A stretch of DNA of 64,000 nt, taken from positions 9,184,106 to 9,248,105 of the forward strand of contig NC_079518.1 in NCBI RefSeq assembly GCF_000801105.2, given 5' to 3'. Shown here piece by piece: positions 53,041-64,000 of this stretch. The notes under the pieces are model-generated. The model made no database searches, was not told the DNA's origin, and worked only from the letters and a program-made list of their open reading frames with translations. Source of the DNA: Raphanus sativus. Its lineage: Eukaryota > Streptophyta > Magnoliopsida > Brassicales > Brassicaceae. The stretch's first letter is position 1. The number at the start of each line of letters is the position of its first letter. A program made the position numbers and the translations under genes.

Positions 53041-55057
53041 TAATACTAAAAAATATATTTTACAACAATAGTGCATGCAGGTAGTTAATTACATCTCTTT
53101 GAGAAAGGGCTTTAGTTAAATACACTATTATAAATAAAATTTCAAAAAACATGACACTTTGTAAAACAAGACACACATAACACCCGAAAACTAATATAAT
53201 AAAAAATATGTTTAGTAATAAAAATATACATGAGTACATGAATATAACGTGTAAGCAGTATATACATAAGGTTATTTGTAAGAAAACGAAACATTTAACA
53301 TACATAAAATATTTAAAATTTGATTACTTGCAATATATACAGTCGCCAATAATTTTGCATTGTATTAATAAAATTGCAGTTGAGCTGATGCTGAGATTTT
53401 GTTTTCTAATATATATATATATAATATATTCATTAAATGAAAAAAATGTAAAAAAAAATATAGTAATGTTATAGTGATTTTTTTTGAAAATTTAATCATC
53501 ATATTTAATTTATAGATCTGTTTAAAAAGTTATAAACCTTTAGTATTGCTAAGAAGATCTCTAATTTAATACTTACTGATTTATTTCGTATGATGAAAAG
53601 TTTTTGCGAATACTTTTTAGGTGACAATAGATTACATTACATATATACAAATACACAGTGAATTTGTTCCAGGATGAAATGATTTTTTTGGTGATTCTTT
53701 TTTTAAAGGGGTGTAACATGAGGATTATTCGGAAGATCACTGTCCTATTACTACTCTTGTCCAAATACGATTAACTGCAGAGTTCTGGTGGATATCAAGG
53801 CATACATGTTCATACGATTGTTACCTTCCCCTTTCACCGGAAAAGGAGGAACGCTTTAAAGAAAAATGTCGAGGAATTTGATCGACATGTGAAATGATGC
53901 ATGCGGACTTTGTGACTCGTTTCTATATATCATTTCTATCAGCTAAATACAGAGTTCGTTAAATGTATTTCCGTTTACGGATACAGAAAACCCTACGCAA
54001 CATATTTCACTAATCACTATACCAGGTATTGATATGTTCAAAGTGTTATCAAAACACAATAATTATTCTGTTTGTAGGTTCTTTTAGTCATTATTTACAA
54101 TTTATACAATGTCCTCAATGAGTAATTTGAAAATTCAGTCATAGCAAGATCACAAAACTACTTGCGGTATTAAAATAAAAATCAAATAGCAGCGCGGTTA
54201 AGAAAAGTATAGTTGAAGTTAATTTATCAACAAAAGTTTAGCTAGTTTATCATTTTAATTTAGTATAGGGATATTAAATTAGGGGAAAACTGTTAGCTCT
54301 AGTAGCTAGTAATTACAAAATCCAAACACTGGTATTGGTTCAGAATATAATCATTGCGAGTTAATAAATATTAATCAATCTAAACCATTAAATCAAAAAG
54401 GCAATTTTACTAATTGATAATAATATCACTAAGTTTTAAGAATGATTAAAGATGGAAAAAGGATAATTAAATTTACATTCGATTAAAAAGGCGGATGCAT
54501 AGACCATAGACGCAAGACACTTGTGATATGCCAAAACATTTTTAGTAAAAAAAAATATATATATATATATATATGTATATGAAAATTTTATAAACCGTAT
54601 ATAAAATAATCGAATAATCTTTATTTTCTTGATTTAAAATACTGTTTGTTTGTTTTTTCTCAACTCATGTTTGATTTAAATAATAAACGTAGCTACCACC
54701 TTTCTCTGCCCTACTTTAAGATAAAGCTAAAGCATGGGGGGAAAGTATATATGATATAGAATAAAGTAATTATAAGAAAGAAATTAAAGGAACGAGAAAG
54801 AGAGAAGAAGAAGAAGACAAAGACAAATATTAAACAACTTTTTAAAATTTAGAACTCCAAATAATATTAACATCACATGTTAACAAATGAGATGAAAATA
54901 TAAGTTATTTTTGAGTTTTCATTCTCTCTCTCCTTCTCTTCTCCAAGAAACTAATACTACTTAAGCTAAAGAACAAACACTTCTCAAAGTTTCTCCAAAG
55001 CCCTTGATTAGTAAACACATAAAGAGATCTAAAGAGAGACTGTAGAGAGAGAAGGGA
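53041..55057. other. bHLH68 upstream region, no gene
   Basis: AT-rich spacer, then from about 54780 a GA/CT-rich leader (AGAGAGAAGAAGAAGAAGAC) ahead of the bHLH68 ATG. The open frames at 53060-53474 are hydrophobic or AT-driven and unrecognised. Confidence 0.5.
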
Positions 55058-58000
55058 ATGAATAGAGGAGCTTCGGAGAGTTCGCCGGTTCTTCAACAGC
55101 TGATGGCGGCCGGAAACCCTAATTGGTGGAAAGTAAGCGGTGACATGAGGCCACCACCACCGTTTATGGGTCATCAGCAAGGGCCATTGTTGCCGCCACA
55201 AATGACTCATAACAACAATTATCTCCGACCTCGAATGATGCCGACTCTCTTACCGCACAGCTTCTTACCATATCCAGCGACATCTTCTTCACCGTCTTTG
55301 ACTAATAACCCTAATCTATCTTCTTGGCTTGAAAGCAATGATCTCCCTCCTGAGTCTTGGAGCATTAGCCAACTTCTTTTGTAACTCCCCATCTCTCTTT
55401 GTCCCTCTAACGGAAATATTCTCTAAGGACATGATCTTGAGTTCTCCTAGTTAACTTTATCGCTTTGTTCTTAGTATTTTCGGTATCAAATACGCAAATC
55501 TAATACAAATATTTCATTTGTGACCTAAGGGGTGGACTGATGATGGGAGAGGAAGAGAGATCGGAGATAATGAACCATCATAATCATCATGATGGACAAC
55601 ACCACCATAGTTTTGAAGGGAAGATGAGACTAGAGAATTGGGAAGAACAAGTCCTAAGTCACCAACAAGCTTCCATGGGGGTTGTTGACATCAAACAAGA
55701 GGGTATCGTTAACAACAACAATGGACATCATCATCTCATATGTTCTCCAAACTCACCTCCTAACAAGTCTTGTGTCACAACCACAACCACAACAAGCCTC
55801 AATAGCATCGACGATAACAACACCACCAACAACAACAATAGTATGTTTGATTTCTCTAGCAATCACAATGGTCTTAATTTGTCCGAGGGTAGACACACTC
55901 CCCCGGATCTATCTTCTGAGGTAGTTCTTTTTCTAGATCTAATAATTTATTGTTCAAAAAAAAAGATCTAATAATTTAATCTAATAAATATTTTTTAAAA
56001 ATAATAATAATAATGCTAAATAGAGTTAAAAGAGATAGGAAAAAAGAGAAATTCTGAAATAAGATATAATTAATATACATATAAATCAGTAAGCACATCA
56101 TCTACTATGTAAAAGTGAATTCTTAAAGGTCATTTATAAGAATAAGACAAACTATATCTTATTTCAAGGTATGGATCTAAAAATAATTCTCACCAAATAG
56201 GTTCTGCTTTGATTTTTCGCTTAGTGACTAATGATCTTGGCTTTGTTTGGTATATATATATGCGATGAAGTGTAACAGCTTAGAGATTGGTGGGTCTACT
56301 AATAAGAAGCCAAGGCTTCAACCTTCTCCTTCGTCACAGTCAACCCTCAAGGTAACGAATTGATTATATCATCGAAACTTTAATTAACCGATATAACTTC
56401 AATACTGAAAATCTCTCCCTGACATCATAATAACAAAACAAAAACCCAAACACAAAGGAGAACACAAGAAACATACAAAACAGAATGGGCACGGAATAAA
56501 CTGTGGTTTTTGTGTTTCGTAAGTCTTTTGTTCTTTCTTGTTTTGTCTTCTTCCTTGTTCATTATTCCCTTTTCTCTATTTCTTTCACAAAAATCAAACT
56601 CGAATACTTCTCAACACACCCGCAGATATTATATATTATTTTTTTAGATTTCAAGGTTTGTTCTTACTGTAACTTTTCGATACGTAGCAGTGGAGAAGCT
56701 CGTATAAGAATTCGGACTCGATGCCCCTTTAAAGGATTTTTATAAATAATTAAAATCTGCTAATATGTATAGGCCACATTTTTGTACGTTGCTTCTAGTC
56801 ATATAATTGTCAAGACCAGCTCTGGATATAAATACAAATATATTAATCTCTTGTACTTGCAAGGCAAGCACGTTTTCTCTATGCATGGTAATTAGTAAGA
56901 AAATATAACCACACATGCATTTTTTTTCTCAACAACCACACATGCATATAAATTAAGGTTTTACTTTATGCTATATATATAATTGTGATATATCGATAAT
57001 TAAAGGTGAGAAAGGAGAAACTAGGAGGACGGATCGCAGCGCTTCATCAGCTAGTATCTCCATTTGGCAAGGTAGATAAATTTATTTTTAATTAATCAAT
57101 CGCATTATTAGTCTTATCAAACCTTTTTTACATAGACATATTTAAGTTTTATATATATATATTTATCTAAATCGTTATTCTCCCTTTTTACCCATCTTTT
57201 GCAGACTGACACAGCTTCTGTCCTGTCGGAAGCTATGGGATACATTAGATTCCTTCAGAGTCAAATTGAGGTGTGACTCGTCTTTTCCGAATTCTCAATA
57301 TTCTCATTTTCCTTTCAGTAGAGTAAGAAATCATGCTAAACTTAACTTCGAGAAAATATTTATCTGTTACAGTAATCCAAGTGATTACTAAAACAACAAT
57401 TATAAATTTATATCTCAAAATATTTTGGGTATTGGGCCTCCGAGTATCAATTCCTGGTTAGTGGAAATCCATCTCAGTATGATATCACTAGATTAACATA
57501 TTTTAGTTCTGTTACAAAGAAAAAAACATATTTTAGTTGTATACTTATAGAGTATGAATAATTGAATATTTTTGAACAAAAAAAATTGAATATTAATATA
57601 TTTTTTTATTTTTTGTGAACAGAAAGTCTTTAGCGAAAATTATATTTATTGGTCAATGAAAATCATTTCAGTGATTTTGATGATGATGAAAAGACACACA
57701 TATTATTAAAAATTATGAAAAGATAGATAAAGTTTTTTAATAATATTTAAAGTTTTTTAATAATATTTCAGTATAAAGCTTTGTTCTCTCCATGTTAAGT
57801 AATCTTTGATTGATGTGATTATGTTTGATTATGTATGAAGTATTTATATATTTCTTTTAACTGTTGGAGGCTCTGAGTCATCCATACTTTAGTACGACTG
57901 CATCGGGGAATACGAGGCACCAACAGCATGTAAGCACCAAATTTAAGTTCCACATACATGGCATAATACGCACATATATACACACTGATGTAGACACATC

Positions 58001-58647
58001 ATCATAAAATAGTTTATACTTTATACGCTGTAATTTGATACTCGTATAAAAAAGTCCATTAATCATGGTTTTGTAAATAGTTACAAGGAGACAGAAGTTG
58101 CTTATTTCCTGAGGACCCTGGTCAGGTAAATCCATTTTATATGTCTGTTTTATATATACCATTGTTTAATCGCTAATTCACTATACTTTTTATTGGATCA
58201 GTTGAATCCAATTCAAAAAAAATTGGACAGCTTTAGTTTCCAAAATGTATCCGCTTTTCTTTTCTTTTCTTTTCTTCTACTGTTTTCTTTAAAGATAGAG
58301 TTGAATTATAAAAAGATGCAGTGGCCAGCCTTTTTTATTCACCACCCTTACATTATTCATTGTTATAAGCAATAAATTTTGTTAAAACGAACAAAGCCAC
58401 TAAACTCATCTATTAAAACTTTACCCAAAAAAACTCATCTATTTAAAGTCATCTTTTTCTCCTTTTTCCAACGTTTTCTCCTTATTTGTTCTCCATCAAA
58501 GTCCATTTCAAATTCTTTAGGCGGGTCTTTTATTACACTCAAGTATATATACAAAACCAATTTGTTGAATCTCAAGTATATTATGTCTTTCTGTTCCACT
58601 GTGCATGTCGATTCATATTTTCACACATTAAATAGTATATTGAACAA

Positions 58648-58710
<63 letters not shown>

Positions 58711-59091
58711 ACAAAAAAAACACATATTAGTTTATTTGAATAGAGTATATTTGATAAAACTATTAAGACATGTGTAAAAAAGATGTTGAACTATGTTTTC
58801 TTGTAAGATACAGATTTACATTACAAATTACCTTGTTAATATATATGTGCCAATGCTATAAATCTTAAGTTATTTTTAATTTTATTTTATGTTCAGCTCG
58901 TGAATGATCAGTGCATGAAGAGAAGAGCAGTCTCTTCATCCACGGACAATCAAAATGCAAATGAAGAACCTAAGAAAGACTTGAGAACTCGAGGTTTATG
59001 TCTTGTTCCAATCTCCTGCTCCCTCCAAGTCGGCAGCGACAACGGTGCGGACTATTGGGCTCCGGCGTTTGGCTCCGCCGGTTTTCAGTGA
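55058..59091 (+). CDS. BHLH68: bHLH68 transcription factor
   Basis: Eight exons: 55058-55380, 55530-55920, 56271-56351, 57006-57071, 57205-57270, 57870-57929, 58081-58125, 58897-59091. They total 1227 bp or 408 residues, against about 407 in Arabidopsis bHLH68 (At4g29100), with all borders GT/AG and in frame. The N-terminus has [24 protein letters not shown], a proline-rich part, and [21 protein letters not shown]. The middle is His- and Asn-rich. The bHLH region ([22 protein letters not shown], then [22 protein letters not shown]) spans exons 4 and 5, and the basic part lacks the His-Glu-Arg residues of E-box binders, so atypical DNA binding is expected. A nuclear regulator; family members act in drought/ABA and lateral root traits. 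The first exon's GTAACT donor and the acceptor at 55529 keep frame (Leu-Gly-Gly-Leu-Met-Met). Confidence 0.93.
58651..58705. repeat. (TA)n microsatellite in bHLH68 intron 7
   Basis: About 27 TA units, likely polymorphic between accessions. Confidence 0.9.
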
Positions 59092-60071
59092 AAGCCAATG
59101 AAACATGCGGCACGGAAGTCCAACCTTAGAGAAAATGATATAACATCACGAGCAGTCAGTCTACTGAGAAACCAAGAAATTGAGTTTCCTAGGCTGATTG
59201 CTCATGATGCTATACAAAGTACTTCTTTTATTAATACTTTGCTAGAAATTTGCGTTTAGCATTTGGTGAATATATGCGTTTACGATTTTATCATTCGTTG
59301 TGTTATCAGATGATGATCAAGCATTATGTCCATGCTTTAGGAGACTGTTTGTTATATTATCGGTTGTAATTTGTGGTTACTTATTTAAATTACTTCCATG
59401 TGATTTGTATCGTCATCTAATGTGATTATACATCAGGCCATGAGGTTTCATTCATTCGCCTTTTCAATGCGTGGTTCTTAATTTGTGGAAAGTTATAATG
59501 TGTGATAACCTAAAAAGAAGGAAACTCAAATAAAGAGCGCAAAATGTTAATGGCAATTCTGGTTAATAGATTGTGAATTTTATTAGGGATTTATTATAAA
59601 CAAATGGATTTGAACATATTAGGTTGACCAGACAAGTGCATTATCTTTTTCGAGCATATACTCTCACAGAAATTTAATAGCACCAATTAGTAATACGGCA
59701 TCTAACGCATCGTCTTTATGTTATAGATTTCTGAATATATCAGGTTTGAATCATCTACTACTTTAGCTTTGTTTACTCTGTTTTTGATTCCTAAAACATC
59801 AATTTAAAAATATATTTGATATGATGAATGCAAGCAAAGAAGAAACGTTTGAGTTTCATCTCACTAAGAACCACAAAATTTACATGAAAAGCATCGTTTT
59901 TACAGCTTTGAAACACTACAAGACTGCAGAAACTTAATCTTTCTCGAATAGCTTATCTCTCTAACTATGTGACACTAGCTTTCTTCTGTTCTAGCAGTCT
60001 GGAACGAGATGAAATGGTTCTTGTTTGATCTCTCCATTCTCATGGAAGTGTCAACTGGTTTTGCGGTTTCT
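59092..60071. other. bHLH68 3' flank, no gene
   Basis: 3' untranslated region followed by spacer. Nothing recognised. Confidence 0.5.
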
Positions 60072-60400
60072 TTACCGTACAAGTTTCAAGAATGAAGTCA
60101 AATAATCAACGTCTCTCTTTTCAGAAGGATACTTGATCGGTCTTGAAGAGTTCTTAGGGAAGACTAGTATCATCGGGAAGCTACCGAGCTGCAACCCCTG
60201 CTTAGCAAACTCCTTCTGGCCACCATTGGCTCTGAACTTGGCAACCTTAATCCCACTTCCAGCCAGTTTATCAACCAGTTCATCATACGATGCTTCCATA
60301 GCTTGACAAAAGGGACACCACGGAACATAAAGCACAACGATCCAAGGCTCTCTACTTCGATAAGCAAACTCCACCCCATCCACGGAACAGCCACTGTCTC
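60072..60400 (-). pseudogene. APS reductase C-terminal domain fragment
   Basis: The frame reads [21 protein letters not shown] through [12 protein letters not shown] to SFLKLVR and stop. This is the thioredoxin/glutaredoxin-like C-terminal domain of plastid adenosine 5'-phosphosulfate reductase (APR), with its CPFC redox site and natural end. The catalytic reductase domain and transit peptide are absent, and the sequence before the EPW motif quickly diverges and changes frame. It is a displaced partial copy with no intron. In the full enzyme this domain feeds electrons from glutathione for sulfate reduction. Confidence 0.85.
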
Positions 60401-61647
60401 ACTTTCCGGAAGGCTGCGAGTCTCTGGCGAGGAAGGCCCAATCATGTGAATCAATATATCAACCAACGTTTATTAATACAAATCCAACCAAATAACTAGG
60501 TTCAACTCAATATTTGCTCCTTTGAATTTTACCCTTAAAAATATTTATAAATCCACTCAAATCAAAATTCAAATGAAATCTATAAACAAATCTATACTAT
60601 TGAATAACACTTAATTCCAAAATCTATTTTAAAATCACAAAACCAATAACAACGTATTTAAAATTGGATTTTAAAATGATAGAACCAATAATACTATATT
60701 TGGTTTGAATTTATGAATCCATTAAAATATACAAACCAATAACACCTCCTATTATCCACTTATTTTCATTCTGAAATCTATATCATTGATTTTAAAATCA
60801 AATGATTTGTCAAAGATTTCTAAATCCAATTTTTTTTCTAAATCCATGAAAATAGTAGAACCAATAACCCCTACTAAATGTACTTTGTGTAGAGAACTAT
60901 ACGCGATTTTTTTAAGGTGACTAGAGCGGTTGAGTCAACTTTTCCCATACCCCTATTTCTCTACACACAATCTCCTATGGACTCCCTTGAACTTCTATAC
61001 CAATTTTTCATAATTCTATTTTTGATCAAAACACCAAAATCTCAAATCAAATCTCCCCCCTCCCCTCTTCAAAACTAAACCCCTAACCCCCCTCCTCCAT
61101 GGATTAGTGAACCCATGGACAAGTATTTACCTTGTATACCTTTTAAATCTGGAAAAAAAAAAATTAAAATTGTTTTTAACCATATTTTGATGATTTTCGT
61201 AAAAGTATAAAAAACAGTCTTTTTGATTTTCGAAATATTTTTATCAAATTCTATAAATCAAATAAAAAATATTTCATGTTTCCAATTTAATTTTATGATT
61301 TTTCTTTAGACATATAAAATTAAAAAAAGAAAACTGTCTAATAGAAATTAAGGAATGAGATATAGGGCACGAGAGGAATTGCCTCAGAGCGGTTAGAGAC
61401 AAACGCGATTTTTTTTTCTGTGGGTCAAGCATAGGGACCTCGTCTTGGACCTCCCTGTAATCTTCTTAAGGGCACTCTGTGTTGAGATAAGCTTGAACTA
61501 AATTGGTGAGCAAGTTAGCTATTTTCTACCAAGATATGGATTAGGAAATAAGAAAATATTTGTTGTTTAGGAGTTATCTAATTATCTATTATCTAGTGAT
61601 TTTATGATTTATTATTTATATATATGGAGATGCCAAAGTGTGACATA
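60401..61647. other. repeat-rich spacer
   Basis: The part 60480-60890 repeats words such as AACCAATAA and AAATCTAT on both strands, like a degenerate transposon. C-rich patches lie at 61060-61100. No gene seen. Confidence 0.45.
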
Positions 61648-61663
61648 ACGTAAGAGTTTGAGA

Positions 61664-62413
61664 AAATTATAAGCCAGAGAGAAACCCTAACCGTCAAGAG
61701 AGAGAAAAGAGTTTTTTTCATAGTTTCAAGCCGATGATCGGAGGCTTATTCAGCTCCGACATCGGTTTGTTTAATTCATTTTGCATCTCTTTTTTGGATC
61801 TGTTTTGTTTCCAGTCGCTATTCTATTGCCAATTTATTTTGAATCTGGCAAGGTTTTTATTGTTCTTTTGTATGCTTCTTCCAATTGGTTTGGAAAGACA
61901 AAACTTTCGGTTCAGTTGAACTGTTTAAAAAAGTTAATTGACAGATCTACTGCGGATGGTGGCGACGGGTCTTACCGGCTTTAATCGTTGATGGTTCTTC
62001 ATTTGATGGTGATGGAATTCTTGCTGCAAACTATGGTTACTTCGAAAAGCAGCATGAAGTTCTATGGAACGGTAATCTCTTTGACTCTGATAATAGAGCA
62101 AAATAGAGAGTTGTCTTATCTCGGTGGCTCCTACTGGAGTAATAAAAAGAGAATGACAATCGTTTTCAACTCACTCTGAAGCGTGGTGTTTTTGGATTAA
62201 TATGAAGGTTATCTCCTTTGAAGTTCGTCTATTCCAGAAGCAAATATGAAACTTTTATATGAAAAATCTTTAGTCATCCATACGCAAAATAGATGTTTAG
62301 TTTATTTTGGATCCCTACTGGTGTATCCCTTTTCTATGTTGTTTTCCTGGTTCTTATTATTTAGAACTTTTTGCCTTGAAGGCTTAATAATACAATTCAG
62401 TGACAAAAAAAAA
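61664..62413 (+). mobile_element. long polyadenylated retroposon, copy 2
   Basis: A 750-bp insert ends CAATTCAGTGAC plus an A-run and is flanked by a perfect 16-bp duplication ACGTAAGAGTTTGAGA (61648-61663, 62414-62429). It aligns with 13239-14024 over nearly its full length with scattered substitutions (for example CCGATGATCGGAGGCTT in both). Short frames exist in both copies but are not conserved as one protein. Confidence 0.9.
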
Positions 62414-62585
62414 ACGTAAGAGTTTGAGAGTTTTAGGTTTTTGAGTGAATTTTTTTTTTAGTGAGTTTTCCTAAAGCATTGAGAGAGAGATTAATAAAGA
62501 GTTTTGTGTTTAAGAGATTGTTTGATTCAATACTATGGGCTGCTGATTTCAGCTGTAAACTCAAGTGCTGGTCTGATATTACCAA

Positions 62586-62800
62586 TGTTCTAAAAAATCG
62601 GTTGAAGGTAGTTAGACACCTTATAAAGGATTGTTGTTTAGGCGGGCCTAGACAGATTTTTTTTTTTTTTTTTTTGGTAAAATGTTAAGACCTAGACAGA
62701 TTTTTTGAACCGTCTAAATCTGTTATTATAAAAATCGTTATGAAAAAATCATTTTGTTTATATTTGATTTGTCGACTAGGCCCACCGATTTTTTACAACA
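62586..62800. mobile_element. short TIR element
   Basis: Ends TGTTCTAAAAAATCGG and CCGATTTTTTACAACA form an imperfect inverted repeat around about 180 bp containing CCTAGACAGATTTTT blocks. No clear target duplication. Confidence 0.45.
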
Positions 62801-62971
62801 CTCGTGTTACTGCGTCTGCATTGTGCTGCAATGATGATAAACCCAGGAGCAAATCAGTTGATGATAAGAAGAAGAAATCAGAGTCTGTATAATAAATTTG
62901 AATGCAACACTCTTTTACCTTTCGTTCACTGGAGCACAAAAGCGGTCTTTTGTCACATATTTGGTACATCC

Positions 62972-63140
62972 AACCGGGCTTCGTAGCCTGGTGGTAATGG
63001 AACCTCGGCTGAGGTACCCGCCACCCAGCTTCGAAACCCGGCCACAGCGATTTAACATCCTTACTGCTGGGGCGCTGGACCCCTTCGGGGGATATTTGGG
63101 AAAGTGGCTGCCCAGACACCAGAGATATCAAAAAAAAAAA
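62972..63140 (+). mobile_element. tRNA-derived SINE
   Basis: A perfect 15-bp duplication ATATTTGGTACATCC (62957-62971, 63141-63155) flanks a 169-bp insert. A pol III box A-like TAGCCTGGTGGT lies near 62984 and a box B-like GCTTCGAAACC near 63028. The tail is (A)n. This is the plan of Brassicaceae SINEs. The intact duplication suggests a fairly recent insertion. Confidence 0.92.
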
Positions 63141-63155
63141 ATATTTGGTACATCC

Positions 63156-63360
63156 TAGTTGATAAGTCATGGAGGATAGCATGCGTCCTACATCATCTAT
63201 GGTACGTTAATACACAGTGACAGACAGTTACTATTTAGAGTTTTTGCAGACGGTCTCCAGTAGTACTATGAGTTCAGTAACCTATAGAGTTCTGTCCATC
63301 TGGGTTAGCCTTCCCAAATATTTTAAACACACAAAGTTTAGTTATGAATACGCGTTACCT
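63156..63360. other. spacer before unidentified exons
   Basis: Nothing recognised. Confidence 0.4.
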
Positions 63361-63796
63361 TGAGTCTTGTCTGTCCTGCAGTCCCTTTAACCAACCCATT
63401 CAAGCACAGGCCCTTTCTCATTGTGAACCTGCATGAGAATATCATTCAATAATCAACATACTAGTATGTATGTTAAGGCTCTATTGAACTTGCAATACCT
63501 CTACACAGCCCCAAACAGATGCAGGATCATACTTGAGCTGTAAAAGATTTTCCTCTGAAATGTCTATGGTGTTCTCTTTTAAAGCATCTTGCACACTAAT
63601 ACCACTGAGTAAATGAATATGGGAAAAGTGAGTATTGTATACTCAAGTCTACAAAGAGGGAAGAAGGTAAGGTAATCGAGTAAAACCTCTTATCAGTAAC
63701 CTCCAAGCGAGAAACTGGCATGATACCAGCAAGAGCAGCACTACCTAGAAAAGTAGATTGAAATCTCACACCTTCCTCATCACTAAACGCAATCAC
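63361..63796 (-). CDS. exons of an unidentified gene, partial
   Basis: Two exon-like blocks with good borders join in frame. 63796-63687 reads VIAFSDEEGVRFQSTFLG..AALAGIMPVSRLEVTDK; 63604-63499 reads SGISVQDALKENTIDISEE..LKYDPASVWGCVE. A third block (about 63429-63361) follows a GCAG acceptor, but the continuing frame reaches a TAA after VHNEKGPVLEWVG, while another frame stays open (KGTAGQTRLK). The protein looks real, but I cannot name the family. Upstream exons would lie beyond the window end (above 63.8 kb), and the third-block frame suggests decay or a wrong splice choice. Confidence 0.4.
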
Positions 63797-64000
63797 CTGA
63801 TCCATACATAGATTGATCCATTTGTAGACTATCTAAGTGACTATTAGTTTGACTAGGCGGCATATAACTGGACTAACACTAGTTGGAGGACGAGTCCCGT
63901 ATCTGTCCTATTGATGATATGATTTTCTGATGACCCTTCTTTAGACAAAGCAGAGTGAATATTTTGCTGAAATACGGAGGTAGAATAGGCTTTGGACACG

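Noticed and set aside
62972..63060. tRNA gene
   Set aside because: Box A and box B are present, but the perfect target duplication and A-tail identify a SINE, and I could not form a convincing cloverleaf.

Overview
The window is plant nuclear DNA, almost certainly from Brassica or a close relative in the Brassicaceae. The base composition is AT-rich, the genes have many introns, and the gene order follows Arabidopsis thaliana chromosome 4 around At4g29010-At4g29100 as I recall it. In order: AIM1 peroxisomal multifunctional protein (-), two small secreted glycine-rich proteins (+), a defensin-like (DEFL) cluster (-), 26S proteasome RPT2 (+), an L-type lectin receptor kinase (-), the chloroplast S1/EF-Ts polyprotein PETs (+), a PLA2-like protein (+), an Aux/IAA of the IAA27 type (-) and bHLH68 (+). 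Species and subgenome cannot be decided from the sequence alone.

Several genes in the block are damaged, as expected of one copy in a fractionating polyploid-derived genome. RPT2 lacks the exon region for its first ~51 residues, and its first visible intron holds a tandem amplification of an exon/intron junction. PETs has lost both EF-Ts domains and keeps the plastid S1 half. IAA27 is a clear pseudogene. AIM1, the lectin kinase, the PLA2-like gene, bHLH68, both glycine-rich proteins and three DEFL genes read through intact.

Layout: 0.4-4.2 kb AIM1; 5-9.7 kb transposon debris with SF3B4 and RPA-like gene fragments and a MULE-type element with telomere-like arms; 10.5-16.4 kb MITEs, two retroposons and the glycine-rich genes; 17.4-26.9 kb a duplicated DEFL cluster interrupted by Helitrons; 27.7-38.3 kb the gene-dense core; 38.3-55 kb a gene-poor island of Helitrons, hAT MITEs, retroposons and LINE remains; 55-59 kb bHLH68; 60-64 kb an APS-reductase fragment, a second copy of a long retroposon, a tRNA-type SINE and exons of an unidentified gene.

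Many mobile elements could be delimited to the base because their target-site duplications or A/T Helitron junctions are still visible. I found no wholly new biological system. The most unusual observations are the RPT2 intron array with decoy splice acceptors, the PETs deletion, the two-copy ~0.75 kb retroposon family, and the paralogous empty site that proves one Helitron insertion.
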